Source: an uncultured Bacilli bacterium (GTDB lineage: Bacteria > Bacillota_I > Bacilli_A > RF39 > UBA660). Taken from it: a stretch of DNA of 13,631 bases. The notes beneath the pieces were generated by a model. That model saw nothing but the letters and a program-made list of their open reading frames with translations. It did no database searches and was not told the origin of the DNA. The stretch lies in contig CALVMI010000031.1 in assembly GCA_944345045.1 (NCBI GenBank), positions 1 through 13,631 on the forward strand. Direction: 5' to 3'. This document shows, one piece after another, positions 6,867 through 13,631 of this stretch (the stretch's first letter is position 1; the number at the start of each line of letters is the position of its first letter). Made by a program: the position numbers and the translations under genes.

Positions 6867-9800
6867 ATGAAGAAGTTAAATAATATAAAAGCCCTTTTTA
6901 AAAAAATACCTAAAGGCGCTATTATTTTTGGTTTAATTTTTGTCTTTGCCATCGTGTCAATTGGAGTTCCTACACTTGCTCGTTTTGAACATCGTAATCC
7001 TTTGAATTTTGATACGACATGGGATGGAAGCATTGCAACTGGATATCGAAGTGGATCTGGAACCTACAGTGATCCTTTTATCATTTCGGATGGCAGTGAA
7101 TTAGCTTATTTTGCTTCGCAATTAAAAACAACGAATTATGAAGGAGTATATTTCAAATTAGGCAGTAATATTATTTTAAATAGAGGAATATTTGCATATG
7201 ACGAGACAAATGGCTTAACTTATACAGAAGAAGAAGCTCAATATATAAAAAAATATACGGATGAGGTTTATACAAATCCTTCTTATGAAAACTTATCTTC
7301 AACGACTATTCATCTTTTCCCATCTTTAGACGATTTTGCTGGTACTTTTGATGGAAATTCCTATACAATATATGGTGCTTATATAACTAATGAAGAAGCA
7401 GATGAAGTAGGACTATTTACAAATTTAACGGGTAATATTGAAAATTTATATGTAGCCAATGCTCTTATTGTCGGAGGAACAACAACGGGTGGTCTTGCAT
7501 CAACAATGACAGGTAGCACGATCGAAAGTGTAAGTTTTGATGGTACAGTTATAAGTAAAGAAGAGAATGTTTCACAAACAAAAGATATCGAGGTAACTGT
7601 TAGTCCTTTAACGATTTTAGAAACCGAAACAAATGCATCTTTGCATATTGATTTAAAGTATCCTGAAAATGATCTTTTAGGAAATATTACGAATGTTACT
7701 CTTACTGGAACACTAGAAAAAACAAATGAAAGTAGTATCGTAACTATTGGTAGCGAAGAAATACCTTCTGGTGAATTTGAACTTACTTTAACGCCATCAC
7801 TTAATAATTCATTAGATATTTTATTAACGGGAGATGCAAGTGACAATGTTACTTTTTCTAATGTCGTCTTACATGTTACTGCCGATTATCAATTAACCGG
7901 TGGCATTGCTGGAACAGCAGATGCAAGTACTTTAAAAAATGTAATCAATAAAGCTGATGTTTATGGCAATTTATATGCTGGTGGCCTTTTTGGTGGCGCT
8001 ACAAATCAAATATCAATCTCAGATGTGTACAATCTTGGTAAAGTAACAAGTCCACATATCGCTGCTGGCTTCATTGGGCTTATTGAAAATAATCCTCGCG
8101 ATGTTCAGATTTTACGAAGCTACAACGCTGGTGAAATTTCAGCTTCCATGTCTGGGGGCTTACTAGGAGAAGTAAATAACAATACTAGAACCGTTTCATT
8201 AAATTCTGTTTTTGACACTTCAACAGCAGAATATAAAATCTATCAAAATGTAAATACAACTTTAAATATAACCGGATGTTATACAATAAGCGGAACCGCA
8301 ATTTATGAAGGAACAGTAAATGGAAGTTTCAGAACAACATCTAAAGAAAATTTACAAAGTTCAAGTTATTTAACTGCTTTCTGGCCTTTTGTTGATACAG
8401 ATACTTTACGAACCTCACCAAATCGTGTATGGGTATTTGAAAGTGGAGAACTTCCACTCTTATATATTGATGATACGAAAAATCCAATTGCCGAAATTCA
8501 TGCGGGAACATATACATGGAATAATGTTGGTTATGTTTTAGATGAAATTTATTTTGATAAATCAGCAGCATTTAGTATCAATGAAATTTCTGCAGTTCGT
8601 CCAGTTAGTCAAATCGAATATAAAATTGTAGCAACTAAAGAAGCTTTAATGCAAGATGAAATAGAAGAAATTAGTGATTGGACATCTTATACTGAAGGAG
8701 AAGTTATTTCCTTAAATGAAGAAGGATTCTACATCGTTTATGCAAAAATTACCGATTCAGATGGCCAAGCAAGTTATTTAAATACGGATTTATTAATACT
8801 AGATTATTCAGCTCCAGAAGCAACTTTAACACTTGAAACCACAACATGGAATACATTGAAAACAGATCTTGAACCATATTTTATTAATGAACCAACAAGT
8901 GTTTCTCTAACGGCTAATGATGCTTACTCAGGTATAAAAAGTATTTCATATTATGTGACCGACAATGAACTTGCTTTAGATGAGTTAGAAGCATTAGAAG
9001 AAACATCATGGCTTCCTTATCAAGAGGCAATTACTATTTCTAACGAAGGAAAGAATGTAGTCTATGCTCGTGTAATAGATAATACAAATCACGTGACATA
9101 CATAAATACAAGTTACCTATACTATACGGGATATAATGAAACAACAATTGGAAGCGGATATACAAATTCTGATGGTGAAATGATCGCGGTAAGTTCTAAT
9201 TCGATGATTCATACAAGATTTACTTATCAAGATGAATTTTCTTATTTTGAAGGATCAACTCATCAACTTCGTGTTAATAACTTATTACCTGCAAATACCA
9301 AAATAACAATAATAGATAATTTAAAAGAAAAAGTTTATCGGTATACAGTAAATGATACGGAAGATTTTGGCTATAATAGTTGTAATGACGAAAATTGTTA
9401 CATGACTATTCCATTTACAGTATTTAAAGAAATTGGTATGAGTTCAGAAAAATACTTTAATGAATCTCTTTATACCGGGCCAGTCGAAGAAGATTTCACC
9501 GTCTTAATAGATTTTAAAAATACAGAAAATTCCATTTCTTCTTTACAAATAGAACTGTTATTACAAAGTAGTGATGAAACAAAAACAAGAAAAACTTTAC
9601 CAACTACTTTAAAAACAGCTCAGATTCATTCCTTAGCTAATGGAAGCGTTAATTTCACAACAAATGAAGTTTCACCTATCTACTATAATAGTGATTCAGT
9701 TACAAACATTACTCTTAATCCAACCATTTTTTATCAAATGAATGGCAATACAACCATTTGGGATAGTACATTAAATAATCAAACAACAGGTGTTGAAATT

Positions 9801-10490
9801 TGGATTACCAATGAAAGTGGCGAGAAAATATCTAGAGATTCATGGCAAAATATGAGTTTTCAAATCGGTAGCACCTATTATTATCCAGAAGAAAATAGTA
9901 CCTTATATTTACCAATTAATGGTGAAGAGATATTAACAATGACAACTTATGAGGGAAATTCCCTATTACCAGTAGGTAACTATACCATTCATTTCAAAGG
10001 CTATGCAACGTATCAAAAATATGCATCTTTATATAGTAATACCGAAAAAACCGTTCCTTTAATTGTAACAGAACTTCCGATGACATTTGACTATGGCTTA
10101 CAAGTAAAAATGAATGATAAACAAAGAGTTTTATCCAAAACAAATCCAAATCCAACCATTTCCTTTGATTGTTTATATACTGGAGCACTTCAAAATCCAA
10201 ATATTCGTATTTCTTTATATCAAAAAGAAACTTTAACAGCCTATAATCAAGATTATGAATTAATAAATTTACAAAATTATGCAACATCAACTCTTGATAG
10301 TGCCGGTTCGAATAGTTATTATGTAACACGTTCTGCTATAGCATATGATGGCACAGAAAACACCATAAATTCTTATGATGTCAATCTAGATGTGACAAAA
10401 ATGACTTCTGGTGGCTATGAATTTGTTTTCGAACTATTTGATGGCGAGACAAAAATAGGCCAAATATCGAAAAAAATAATTGTGAGGTGA
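6867..10490 (+). CDS. Large modular secreted protein with GLUG-like repeats and Ig-like modules
   Basis: A 1207-aa exported protein. A basic start and hydrophobic segment (18-35) end in PTLARF (35-40), a TasA-like processing site. Residues 47-85 (NFDTTWDGSIATGYRSGSGT, then YSDPFIISDGSELAYFASQL) open a GLUG-type beta-solenoid region, continuing with FAGTFDGNSYTIYGAYI (157-173), VGLFTNLTGNIENLYV (181-196) and, later, GGIAGT, GGLFGG and GGLLGE units (345-435). A strand-rich insert of about 105 residues (238-342) interrupts the repeats. Two Ig/OmpL47-like modules follow (about 540-645 and 646-752), each with a Ser/Thr-Trp...Tyr, then GxxxVYAxxxD pattern. The remainder is strand-rich, with C839/C844. 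There is no LPXTG, S-layer homology or C-terminal membrane segment, so its attachment is unclear. It is probably an adhesin or fibre-tip protein. It starts a three-gene run, ending 4 nt before the next gene. Confidence 0.88.
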   Translation: MKKLNNIKALFKKIPKGAIIFGLIFVFAIVSIGVPTLARFEHRNPLNFDTTWDGSIATGYRSGSGTYSDPFIISDGSELAYFASQLKTTNYEGVYFKLGSNIILNRGIFAYDETNGLTYTEEEAQYIKKYTDEVYTNPSYENLSSTTIHLFPSLDDFAGTFDGNSYTIYGAYITNEEADEVGLFTNLTGNIENLYVANALIVGGTTTGGLASTMTGSTIESVSFDGTVISKEENVSQTKDIEVTVSPLTILETETNASLHIDLKYPENDLLGNITNVTLTGTLEKTNESSIVTIGSEEIPSGEFELTLTPSLNNSLDILLTGDASDNVTFSNVVLHVTADYQLTGGIAGTADASTLKNVINKADVYGNLYAGGLFGGATNQISISDVYNLGKVTSPHIAAGFIGLIENNPRDVQILRSYNAGEISASMSGGLLGEVNNNTRTVSLNSVFDTSTAEYKIYQNVNTTLNITGCYTISGTAIYEGTVNGSFRTTSKENLQSSSYLTAFWPFVDTDTLRTSPNRVWVFESGELPLLYIDDTKNPIAEIHAGTYTWNNVGYVLDEIYFDKSAAFSINEISAVRPVSQIEYKIVATKEALMQDEIEEISDWTSYTEGEVISLNEEGFYIVYAKITDSDGQASYLNTDLLILDYSAPEATLTLETTTWNTLKTDLEPYFINEPTSVSLTANDAYSGIKSISYYVTDNELALDELEALEETSWLPYQEAITISNEGKNVVYARVIDNTNHVTYINTSYLYYTGYNETTIGSGYTNSDGEMIAVSSNSMIHTRFTYQDEFSYFEGSTHQLRVNNLLPANTKITIIDNLKEKVYRYTVNDTEDFGYNSCNDENCYMTIPFTVFKEIGMSSEKYFNESLYTGPVEEDFTVLIDFKNTENSISSLQIELLLQSSDETKTRKTLPTTLKTAQIHSLANGSVNFTTNEVSPIYYNSDSVTNITLNPTIFYQMNGNTTIWDSTLNNQTTGVEIWITNESGEKISRDSWQNMSFQIGSTYYYPEENSTLYLPINGEEILTMTTYEGNSLLPVGNYTIHFKGYATYQKYASLYSNTEKTVPLIVTELPMTFDYGLQVKMNDKQRVLSKTNPNPTISFDCLYTGALQNPNIRISLYQKETLTAYNQDYELINLQNYATSTLDSAGSNSYYVTRSAIAYDGTENTINSYDVNLDVTKMTSGGYEFVFELFDGETKIGQISKKIIVR

Positions 10491-10494
10491 GAAA

Positions 10495-11040
10495 ATGAAA
10501 TATAAAGTAGTGATTATCTTATTTTTAGGAATCTTAATTCTTATGCTATCAGGCGTCACATACTCCGTATTTACATCTTCTGCCTCATTAGATGTTGAAG
10601 ATCAAGATCTTGCCAAATTCATTTTTGAAACAGAAATGACAGATCAAATTCATCTTCCTTTAACTAACGTAACTCCTGGTGAAACAATAGATTATCCTTT
10701 TTCTGTAACCAATACAAAAGATGGAGTTACAAGTAATGTAACAGTTTCTTATACTTTAACTTTAAAAACATTTCATTTCATGCCTTTAACAATCGAAATC
10801 TATCGTGTAAACGAAAATGGAGAAGAAAAAATAATGACCTGTGATGAAACCTATGGTAGAAATAGTCAAAATGAAATTGTTTGTAACTCTAATGAAATAG
10901 AAATGTCTCATAATGAAGAAAACAAAGATGATTACATTTTAAGAATAACGCATCCCGAAGAATATAATGGTTCTTCATATGCCGATTTAGTTGATTTTAT
11001 TGATTTAGAAATATCAAGCGTACAAAAAACGGAGGCGTAA
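10495..11040 (+). CDS. Small exported TasA/camelysin-like protein
   Basis: A 181-aa protein with an N-terminal hydrophobic segment (5-20) and GVTYSVFTSSASL (20-32); cleavage would fall after Ser24 by analogy with TasA. The mature part is one beta-sandwich-like domain: residues 55-75 (LPLTNVTPGETIDYPFSVTN and flanks) resemble the LxNLxPGD...F.xxNxG segment of TasA/camelysin-type proteins. Then come VTVSYTLTLKT (82-92), two cysteines (116 and 130, in a TCDETYGRN...VC context) and a closing strand DFIDLEISSVQK (167-178). It starts 4 nt after the 1207-aa gene with GAGGTGAG as ribosome binding site and is followed 2 nt later by the next gene, so the three are almost certainly one operon. No metalloprotease HExxH motif is present, so a structural role is more likely. 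Its partners are inferred. Confidence 0.85.
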   Translation: MKYKVVIILFLGILILMLSGVTYSVFTSSASLDVEDQDLAKFIFETEMTDQIHLPLTNVTPGETIDYPFSVTNTKDGVTSNVTVSYTLTLKTFHFMPLTIEIYRVNENGEEKIMTCDETYGRNSQNEIVCNSNEIEMSHNEENKDDYILRITHPEEYNGSSYADLVDFIDLEISSVQKTEA

Positions 11041-11042
11041 AC

Positions 11043-11954
11043 ATGAAGAAAAAAATAAAGAAAAAATATATCATTTTCGGAACAGTTCTTTTTCTGACAA
11101 TAGGCTTATTAACAATAGGGCTTACGTATGGAAAATATGCTGCAGATTCCGTTTGGAATTATTATTTAGGCTCAAAAGGATTTTATTTTTCCTCAGATTA
11201 TCTTGGTATGGAAAGTGTGGAAAATGTAAATCAATTATGGGACGGGAAAAGTACAACTTTTTCTCTTACCAATAGTGAGAATGATTTAGTCGCGACAAAC
11301 TTTGACATTTCTTATACGGTAATCTGTGAAGTAATAAATGAAAATAGTGAAGACTACTCTTGTACTTTAAATGGTACAGACAGTGATACATTTTCTGGAA
11401 CACTTTCAGGTTATGAAATGTGTATAAATGAAAAAAATGATGGTATAGATGTTTCCTCTTATACTCAAAGTGATTGCGAAATAAATGGTTATACATGGCA
11501 AAAAGAAATAGCTAATCAAGAACTTTATTTCGATGTTGTAAAAAAAGACGGTACAGAAGTAACGGATGCCGAGGTAAAAATTACCGCGACAAGCACCAGT
11601 CCGTATAAAAAAACATTAACCGGAACCTTTTTATTACACAAAGATCCATCTTTATTTGGCACAATAGAACTATCTTACCAAGAAGAAAACTTTGTTGGAA
11701 ATCTCATAGTTACAAACACTTATGAAGAAGAAAAATGTGTTACCCTAACTTTTGATGAAAATAAATTTCGCCTTGATGAAGACGAAGTAAACATAGATTC
11801 TTCTACTTCAAATGATCAAGGATATATGAATTCTATAACTTTTAAAATAAATGGCAAACAAAGCCAAAAAATCATTTTTTATAAAACAGACTTTCAAGCA
11901 ACTTATAATGTCGAAGATTTTACGATAAATGAAGGTTCTACTTGTCAAAATTAG
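11043..11954 (+). CDS. Exported protein of unknown function, SipW-type signal peptide
   Basis: A 303-aa protein. A Lys-rich start (2-8) and hydrophobic segment (9-27) end in LTYGKY (27-32), a variant of the processing site in its neighbours (cut predicted after Gly30). The mature part opens with VWNYYLGSKGFYFSSDYLG (37-55) and LWDGKSTTFSLTN (65-77), followed by strand-rich sequence with six cysteines (95, 107, 127, 145, 232, 301) that could form three disulfides. The second half carries two probable small beta modules. No catalytic motif and no cell-wall anchor were found. Its ribosome binding site GGAGG (11031-11035) lies inside the preceding gene, 2 nt upstream of it, showing tight coupling. 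It probably acts together with the 181-aa and 1207-aa proteins at the cell surface. Confidence 0.83.
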   Translation: MKKKIKKKYIIFGTVLFLTIGLLTIGLTYGKYAADSVWNYYLGSKGFYFSSDYLGMESVENVNQLWDGKSTTFSLTNSENDLVATNFDISYTVICEVINENSEDYSCTLNGTDSDTFSGTLSGYEMCINEKNDGIDVSSYTQSDCEINGYTWQKEIANQELYFDVVKKDGTEVTDAEVKITATSTSPYKKTLTGTFLLHKDPSLFGTIELSYQEENFVGNLIVTNTYEEEKCVTLTFDENKFRLDEDEVNIDSSTSNDQGYMNSITFKINGKQSQKIIFYKTDFQATYNVEDFTINEGSTCQN

Positions 11955-11964
11955 ACAAAAAGAA

Positions 11965-11993
11965 TTGAACTGTATTTTCTTTTATGCTAAGAT
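11965..11993 (+). promoter_or_regulatory. Weak candidate promoter before the signal peptidase homologue
   Basis: TTGAAC (11965-11970) and TAAGAT (11988-11993) are 17 bases apart, with a TGC extension before the -10. Each hexamer matches consensus at 4 of 6 positions. Transcription would start near 12000, inside the ribosome binding site TTAGGAGGT (11997-12005), leaving almost no leader. The site may therefore be fortuitous, with the gene read through from upstream. Confidence 0.3.
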
Positions 11994-12009
11994 AAATTAG
12001 GAGGTAAAT

Positions 12010-12537
12010 ATGAAGGGTTTAAAAACAGTAAAAAAAGTATTATTTACAATTATAGGAGTTGTTTATTTTGTATTCGCATTAGGTATGACAATCTTGTTAT
12101 TGAATAGAAACGATTATAATGTTACGCAATTTGGAAATACATCTTTAATTATTATTAGTGATGATGTATCTATTGAAGGATATAAACAAGGCGATTTAGT
12201 TATTGTAGAATCAAAAAAAGTTTCAAATTTAGAAGTAGGAGAAGTATTATTTGCTTATAAATTAGATAGCAATAAAGTTGCTCATGTCGAAATTGGTGTA
12301 ATTGGTGAAGTTTATGCAAATGAAGATACAGTTTCATTTGAAAATGGAGAATCTTATTCATCACAATTTATCGCTGGTGTACCAACCAAAGTCATTAGCG
12401 GTGTAGGTAGCTTTTTAAATGTAGTATTATCTCAATGGGGCTTCTTGTTTATAGTATTATTACCATGTTTCTTAATTTTTATTTATGAAATTTATGCTTT
12501 AATTATTGAAATTAAATATGGTGCAAATCAAGAATAG
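12010..12537 (+). CDS. SipW-like (ER/archaeal-type) signal peptidase I homologue with degenerate active-site box
   Basis: A 175-aa membrane protein with the SipW layout: an N-terminal membrane segment (10-31), an extracytoplasmic domain, and a C-terminal membrane segment (about 142-168). YKQGDLVIVE (58-67) matches the xxxGDLVxV strand of S26B peptidases. VAHVEIGVIGE (90-100) matches the THRIVEI box, with His92 as the likely catalytic His. FIAGVPTKVIS (120-130) matches the xxVIGKVV region. The usual SGSMEP box aligns with SDDVSIEG (50-57), which places Asp52 where the catalytic Ser is expected; Ser50 or Ser54 could act only with a shifted alignment. The family normally cleaves TasA-like precursors, and six such precursors lie upstream. 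It may be a divergent enzyme or an inactive homologue that binds precursors. The start is set by AGGAGG 5 bases upstream. Confidence 0.72.
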   Translation: MKGLKTVKKVLFTIIGVVYFVFALGMTILLLNRNDYNVTQFGNTSLIIISDDVSIEGYKQGDLVIVESKKVSNLEVGEVLFAYKLDSNKVAHVEIGVIGEVYANEDTVSFENGESYSSQFIAGVPTKVISGVGSFLNVVLSQWGFLFIVLLPCFLIFIYEIYALIIEIKYGANQE

Positions 12538-12559
12538 AGTGTAAAAAGCACTCTTTTTT
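12536..12559 (+). terminator. Intrinsic terminator after the signal peptidase homologue
   Basis: AGAGTG (12536-12541) pairs with CACTCT (12549-12554) across a 7-base loop. The T-run 12554-12559 begins with the last paired base. The stem overlaps the stop codon TAG. It closes the surface-protein region before the rpsO promoter. Confidence 0.85.
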
Positions 12560-12580
12560 CTTGATTTACAAGAAAATAAT

Positions 12581-12609
12581 TTGCATTTTTTTAAAAAGTA
12601 TACTATACT
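12581..12609 (+). promoter_or_regulatory. Promoter of rpsO
   Basis: TTGCAT (12581-12586) and TATACT (12604-12609) are separated by the ideal 17 bases, matching consensus at 4 and 5 of 6 positions. Transcription would begin near 12616. It lies between a terminator and the ribosomal gene, so rpsO does not depend on the upstream surface genes. Confidence 0.75.
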
Positions 12610-12615
12610 TACAAT

Positions 12616-12698
12616 GTATGAAGTTTTTCTGAAGTTTTAATGAACCTCTTTCATATTACTTTGGATAAACCGATTTAGAAAAAAGGAGGAAGATTTCG
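12616..12698 (+). promoter_or_regulatory. rpsO 5' leader, possible S15 autoregulatory region
   Basis: About 83 nt of leader precede the rpsO start. TGAAGTTTT occurs twice at 11-base spacing (12619-12627 and 12630-12638). A short GGATAAACC hairpin candidate lies just before the ribosome binding site AAAAAAGGAGGA. S15 represses its own translation through structured leaders in several bacteria, but those structures differ between groups and I could not match this one to a known form. The autoregulation call is therefore tentative. Confidence 0.3.
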
Positions 12699-12968
12699 AT
12701 GGCTATGTCTAAAGAGAGAAAAGCTGAAATTATTAAAGAATTTCAAAAATCTAAAAATGACGTAGGTTCTACAGAAGTTCAAATAGCTTTATTAACTGAA
12801 GAAATCAATAATTTAACAGAACATTTTAAAGTTCATATCCATGATTTCCATTCAAAACGTGGTCTTCAAAAAATGGTTGGACGTCGTAAAAAGTTATTAA
12901 ACTATTTAAAAGAAACTGATGTAGTAGCATATCGTGAATTAATCAAAAAATTAAATTTAAGAAAGTAG
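12699..12968 (+). CDS. rpsO: 30S ribosomal protein S15
   Basis: An 89-aa protein, the standard bacterial length for S15, a primary 16S rRNA-binding protein that nucleates the platform of the small subunit and contacts the 50S subunit. Diagnostic segments are [20 protein letters not shown] (21-40), [20 protein letters not shown] (46-65) and [14 protein letters not shown] (75-88), the expected conserved rRNA-contacting regions. The ATG at 12699 (MAMSKERK) is preferred over the ATG at 12705 because it gives the usual length and sits 8 bases after AAGGAGGA. It is followed by a hairpin and then pnp, the classic rpsO-pnp order found in many bacteria, which strongly supports the assignment. Confidence 0.98.
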   Translation: MAMSKERKAEIIKEFQKSKNDVGSTEVQIALLTEEINNLTEHFKVHIHDFHSKRGLQKMVGRRKKLLNYLKETDVVAYRELIKKLNLRK

Positions 12969-12997
12969 GCACTAAATTTTTTAGTGTCTCTTTTTTT
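12967..12997 (+). terminator. rpsO-pnp intergenic terminator or processing hairpin
   Basis: About ten base pairs form between 12967-12976 and 12980-12989 around a TTT loop (AGGCACTAAA / TTTAGTGTCT, one G-T pair), followed by C and seven T. The stem includes part of the rpsO stop codon. A T-tailed hairpin here is usual and would be partly read through into pnp, since no separate promoter is evident in the 20 bases that remain. Confidence 0.85.
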
Positions 12998-13017
12998 ATA
13001 AAAAGGAGTAGTAAAAA

Positions 13018-13631
13018 ATGAAAAAAATTTATTCAATGGATTTTTTTGGTCGGGATTTAACCGTGGAAACTGGTTGGCTAGCCAAACAAGCAAATGGATC
13101 TGTTTTAGTTCGTTATGGTGATACTGTAGTTTTATCAGTTGCTGTTATGGGCAAAAATGTAATCACACAAGATTTCTTTCCTTTACAAGTATTGTATCAA
13201 GAAAAGCTTTATTCAGTAGGAAAGATTCCTGGCGGATTTATCAAACGTGAAGGGCGCCCAACAGATGAGGCAACTTTAGCTGCTAGAATCATTGATCGTC
13301 CTCTAAGACCAATGTTTGATGAAAACTTGCGAAATGAAATTCAAGTTGTAAATACAGTATTGTCTGTTGATCAAGATAATTCTCCAGTCATGGCAGCTTT
13401 ATTTGGCTCATCTTTAGCTATAGGAATTTCAGAAATTCCCTTCGATGGTCCAGTCGCTGGTGTAGTAGTAGGAAAAATTGGTAAAGAATATATCATTAAT
13501 CCGACAGTAGAACAATTAGAAAAAAGTGAATTAAATTTAACAGTTGCTGGTACTAAAAATGCGATTTGTATGGTCGAAGCTGGGGCCAATGAATGTAGTG
13601 AAAAAACAGTTTTAGAAGGTATTTTATTTGG
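13018..13631 (+). CDS. pnp: Polyribonucleotide nucleotidyltransferase (PNPase), N-terminal part, cut by the window end
   Basis: Reads open from ATG 13018 for 204 codons to the window edge, out of about 700 usual for the family. PNPase degrades RNA 3' to 5' by phosphorolysis as a trimeric ring and takes part in mRNA decay. The visible part is the first RNase PH domain: [20 protein letters not shown] (8-27), [12 protein letters not shown] (32-43), [20 protein letters not shown] (69-88) and [12 protein letters not shown] (89-100), all hallmark segments including the GRPxxxxxLAxRxIDRPxRP signature. AAAAGGAG lies 9 bases before the start. It follows rpsO and its hairpin. The catalytic second RNase PH domain and the KH and S1 domains lie beyond the window. 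Confidence 0.97.
   Translation, partial: MKKIYSMDFFGRDLTVETGWLAKQANGSVLVRYGDTVVLSVAVMGKNVITQDFFPLQVLYQEKLYSVGKIPGGFIKREGRPTDEATLAARIIDRPLRPMFDENLRNEIQVVNTVLSVDQDNSPVMAALFGSSLAIGISEIPFDGPVAGVVVGKIGKEYIINPTVEQLEKSELNLTVAGTKNAICMVEAGANECSEKTVLEGILF

Noticed and set aside
7379..7846. 155-codon open frame on the minus strand
   Set aside because: It lies wholly inside the 1207-aa gene, has no ribosome binding site or homology I recognise, and its composition is that expected from antisense of a Thr/Ser-rich coding sequence.
9994..10329. 111-codon open frame on the minus strand
   Set aside because: Antisense to the strand-rich C-terminal part of the 1207-aa protein; His/Tyr/Leu-biased product typical of reversed coding sequence.
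10495..11040. Camelysin-type metalloprotease activity for the 181-aa protein
   Set aside because: The domain resembles the TasA/camelysin group, but no zinc-binding HExxH motif is present, so I call it a structural relative only.
6867..11954. Sortase-anchored (LPXTG) surface proteins
   Set aside because: None of the exported proteins has an LPXTG-like motif, C-terminal hydrophobic segment and basic tail, and no sortase gene is in the window.
13371..13589. 72-codon minus-strand frame
   Set aside because: Antisense to unambiguous pnp coding sequence.

Overview
The window looks like chromosomal DNA of a low-GC Gram-positive (Firmicutes/Bacilli-like) bacterium. Evidence: AT-rich coding sequence, strong AGGAGG-type ribosome binding sites, sigma-A-like promoters, T-tailed hairpin terminators and a Firmicutes-type rpsO-pnp pair at the right end. 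TGA is used as a stop (end of the 1207-residue gene) and Trp is encoded by TGG, so the standard bacterial code fits better than the mycoplasma code. Every supported gene is on the + strand and the window is almost fully coding. No gap between genes exceeds about 195 bases.

Layout. (1) 1-194: leader with a textbook TTGACA-N17-TATAAT promoter embedded in inverted and direct repeats. (2) 195-3821: three closely spaced genes, a membrane-anchored ectodomain protein followed by two tandem paralogues (470 and 493 aa) with SipW/TasA-type signal peptides (STYA/WF). (3) 3830-3870: an internal hairpin. (4) 3883-6786: a third, diverged paralogue (possible ATA start), an unlisted 49-aa acidic protein, and a 541-aa helical, apparently cytosolic protein translationally coupled to it, closed by a terminator. 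(5) 6823-11954: a second transcription unit with its own extended -10 promoter. It encodes a 1207-aa secreted modular protein (GLUG-like repeats plus Ig-like modules) and two small exported proteins (181 and 303 aa). (6) 12010-12537: a SipW-like signal peptidase homologue with a degenerate active-site box, then a terminator. (7) 12581 to end: rpsO with its own promoter, a terminator hairpin, and the first 204 codons of pnp.

How it may work together. Six exported proteins share a short signal-peptide end, T/x/(A,S,G) followed by x-(F/Y), which resembles the TasA processing site (TWA/AF). Four of them share a C-terminal strand block (W-[IL]-E-G-x-D ... G ... F). With a SipW-like peptidase beside them, the locus reads as a cell-surface matrix, fibre or adhesion system: two abundant paralogous subunits, a lower-expressed third, a large tip or adhesin-like protein, two small accessory subunits and a dedicated peptidase. 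The 49-aa/541-aa cytosolic pair has no function I recognise. The surface-fibre reading is inference; the gene structures, shared motifs and operon signals are visible directly.
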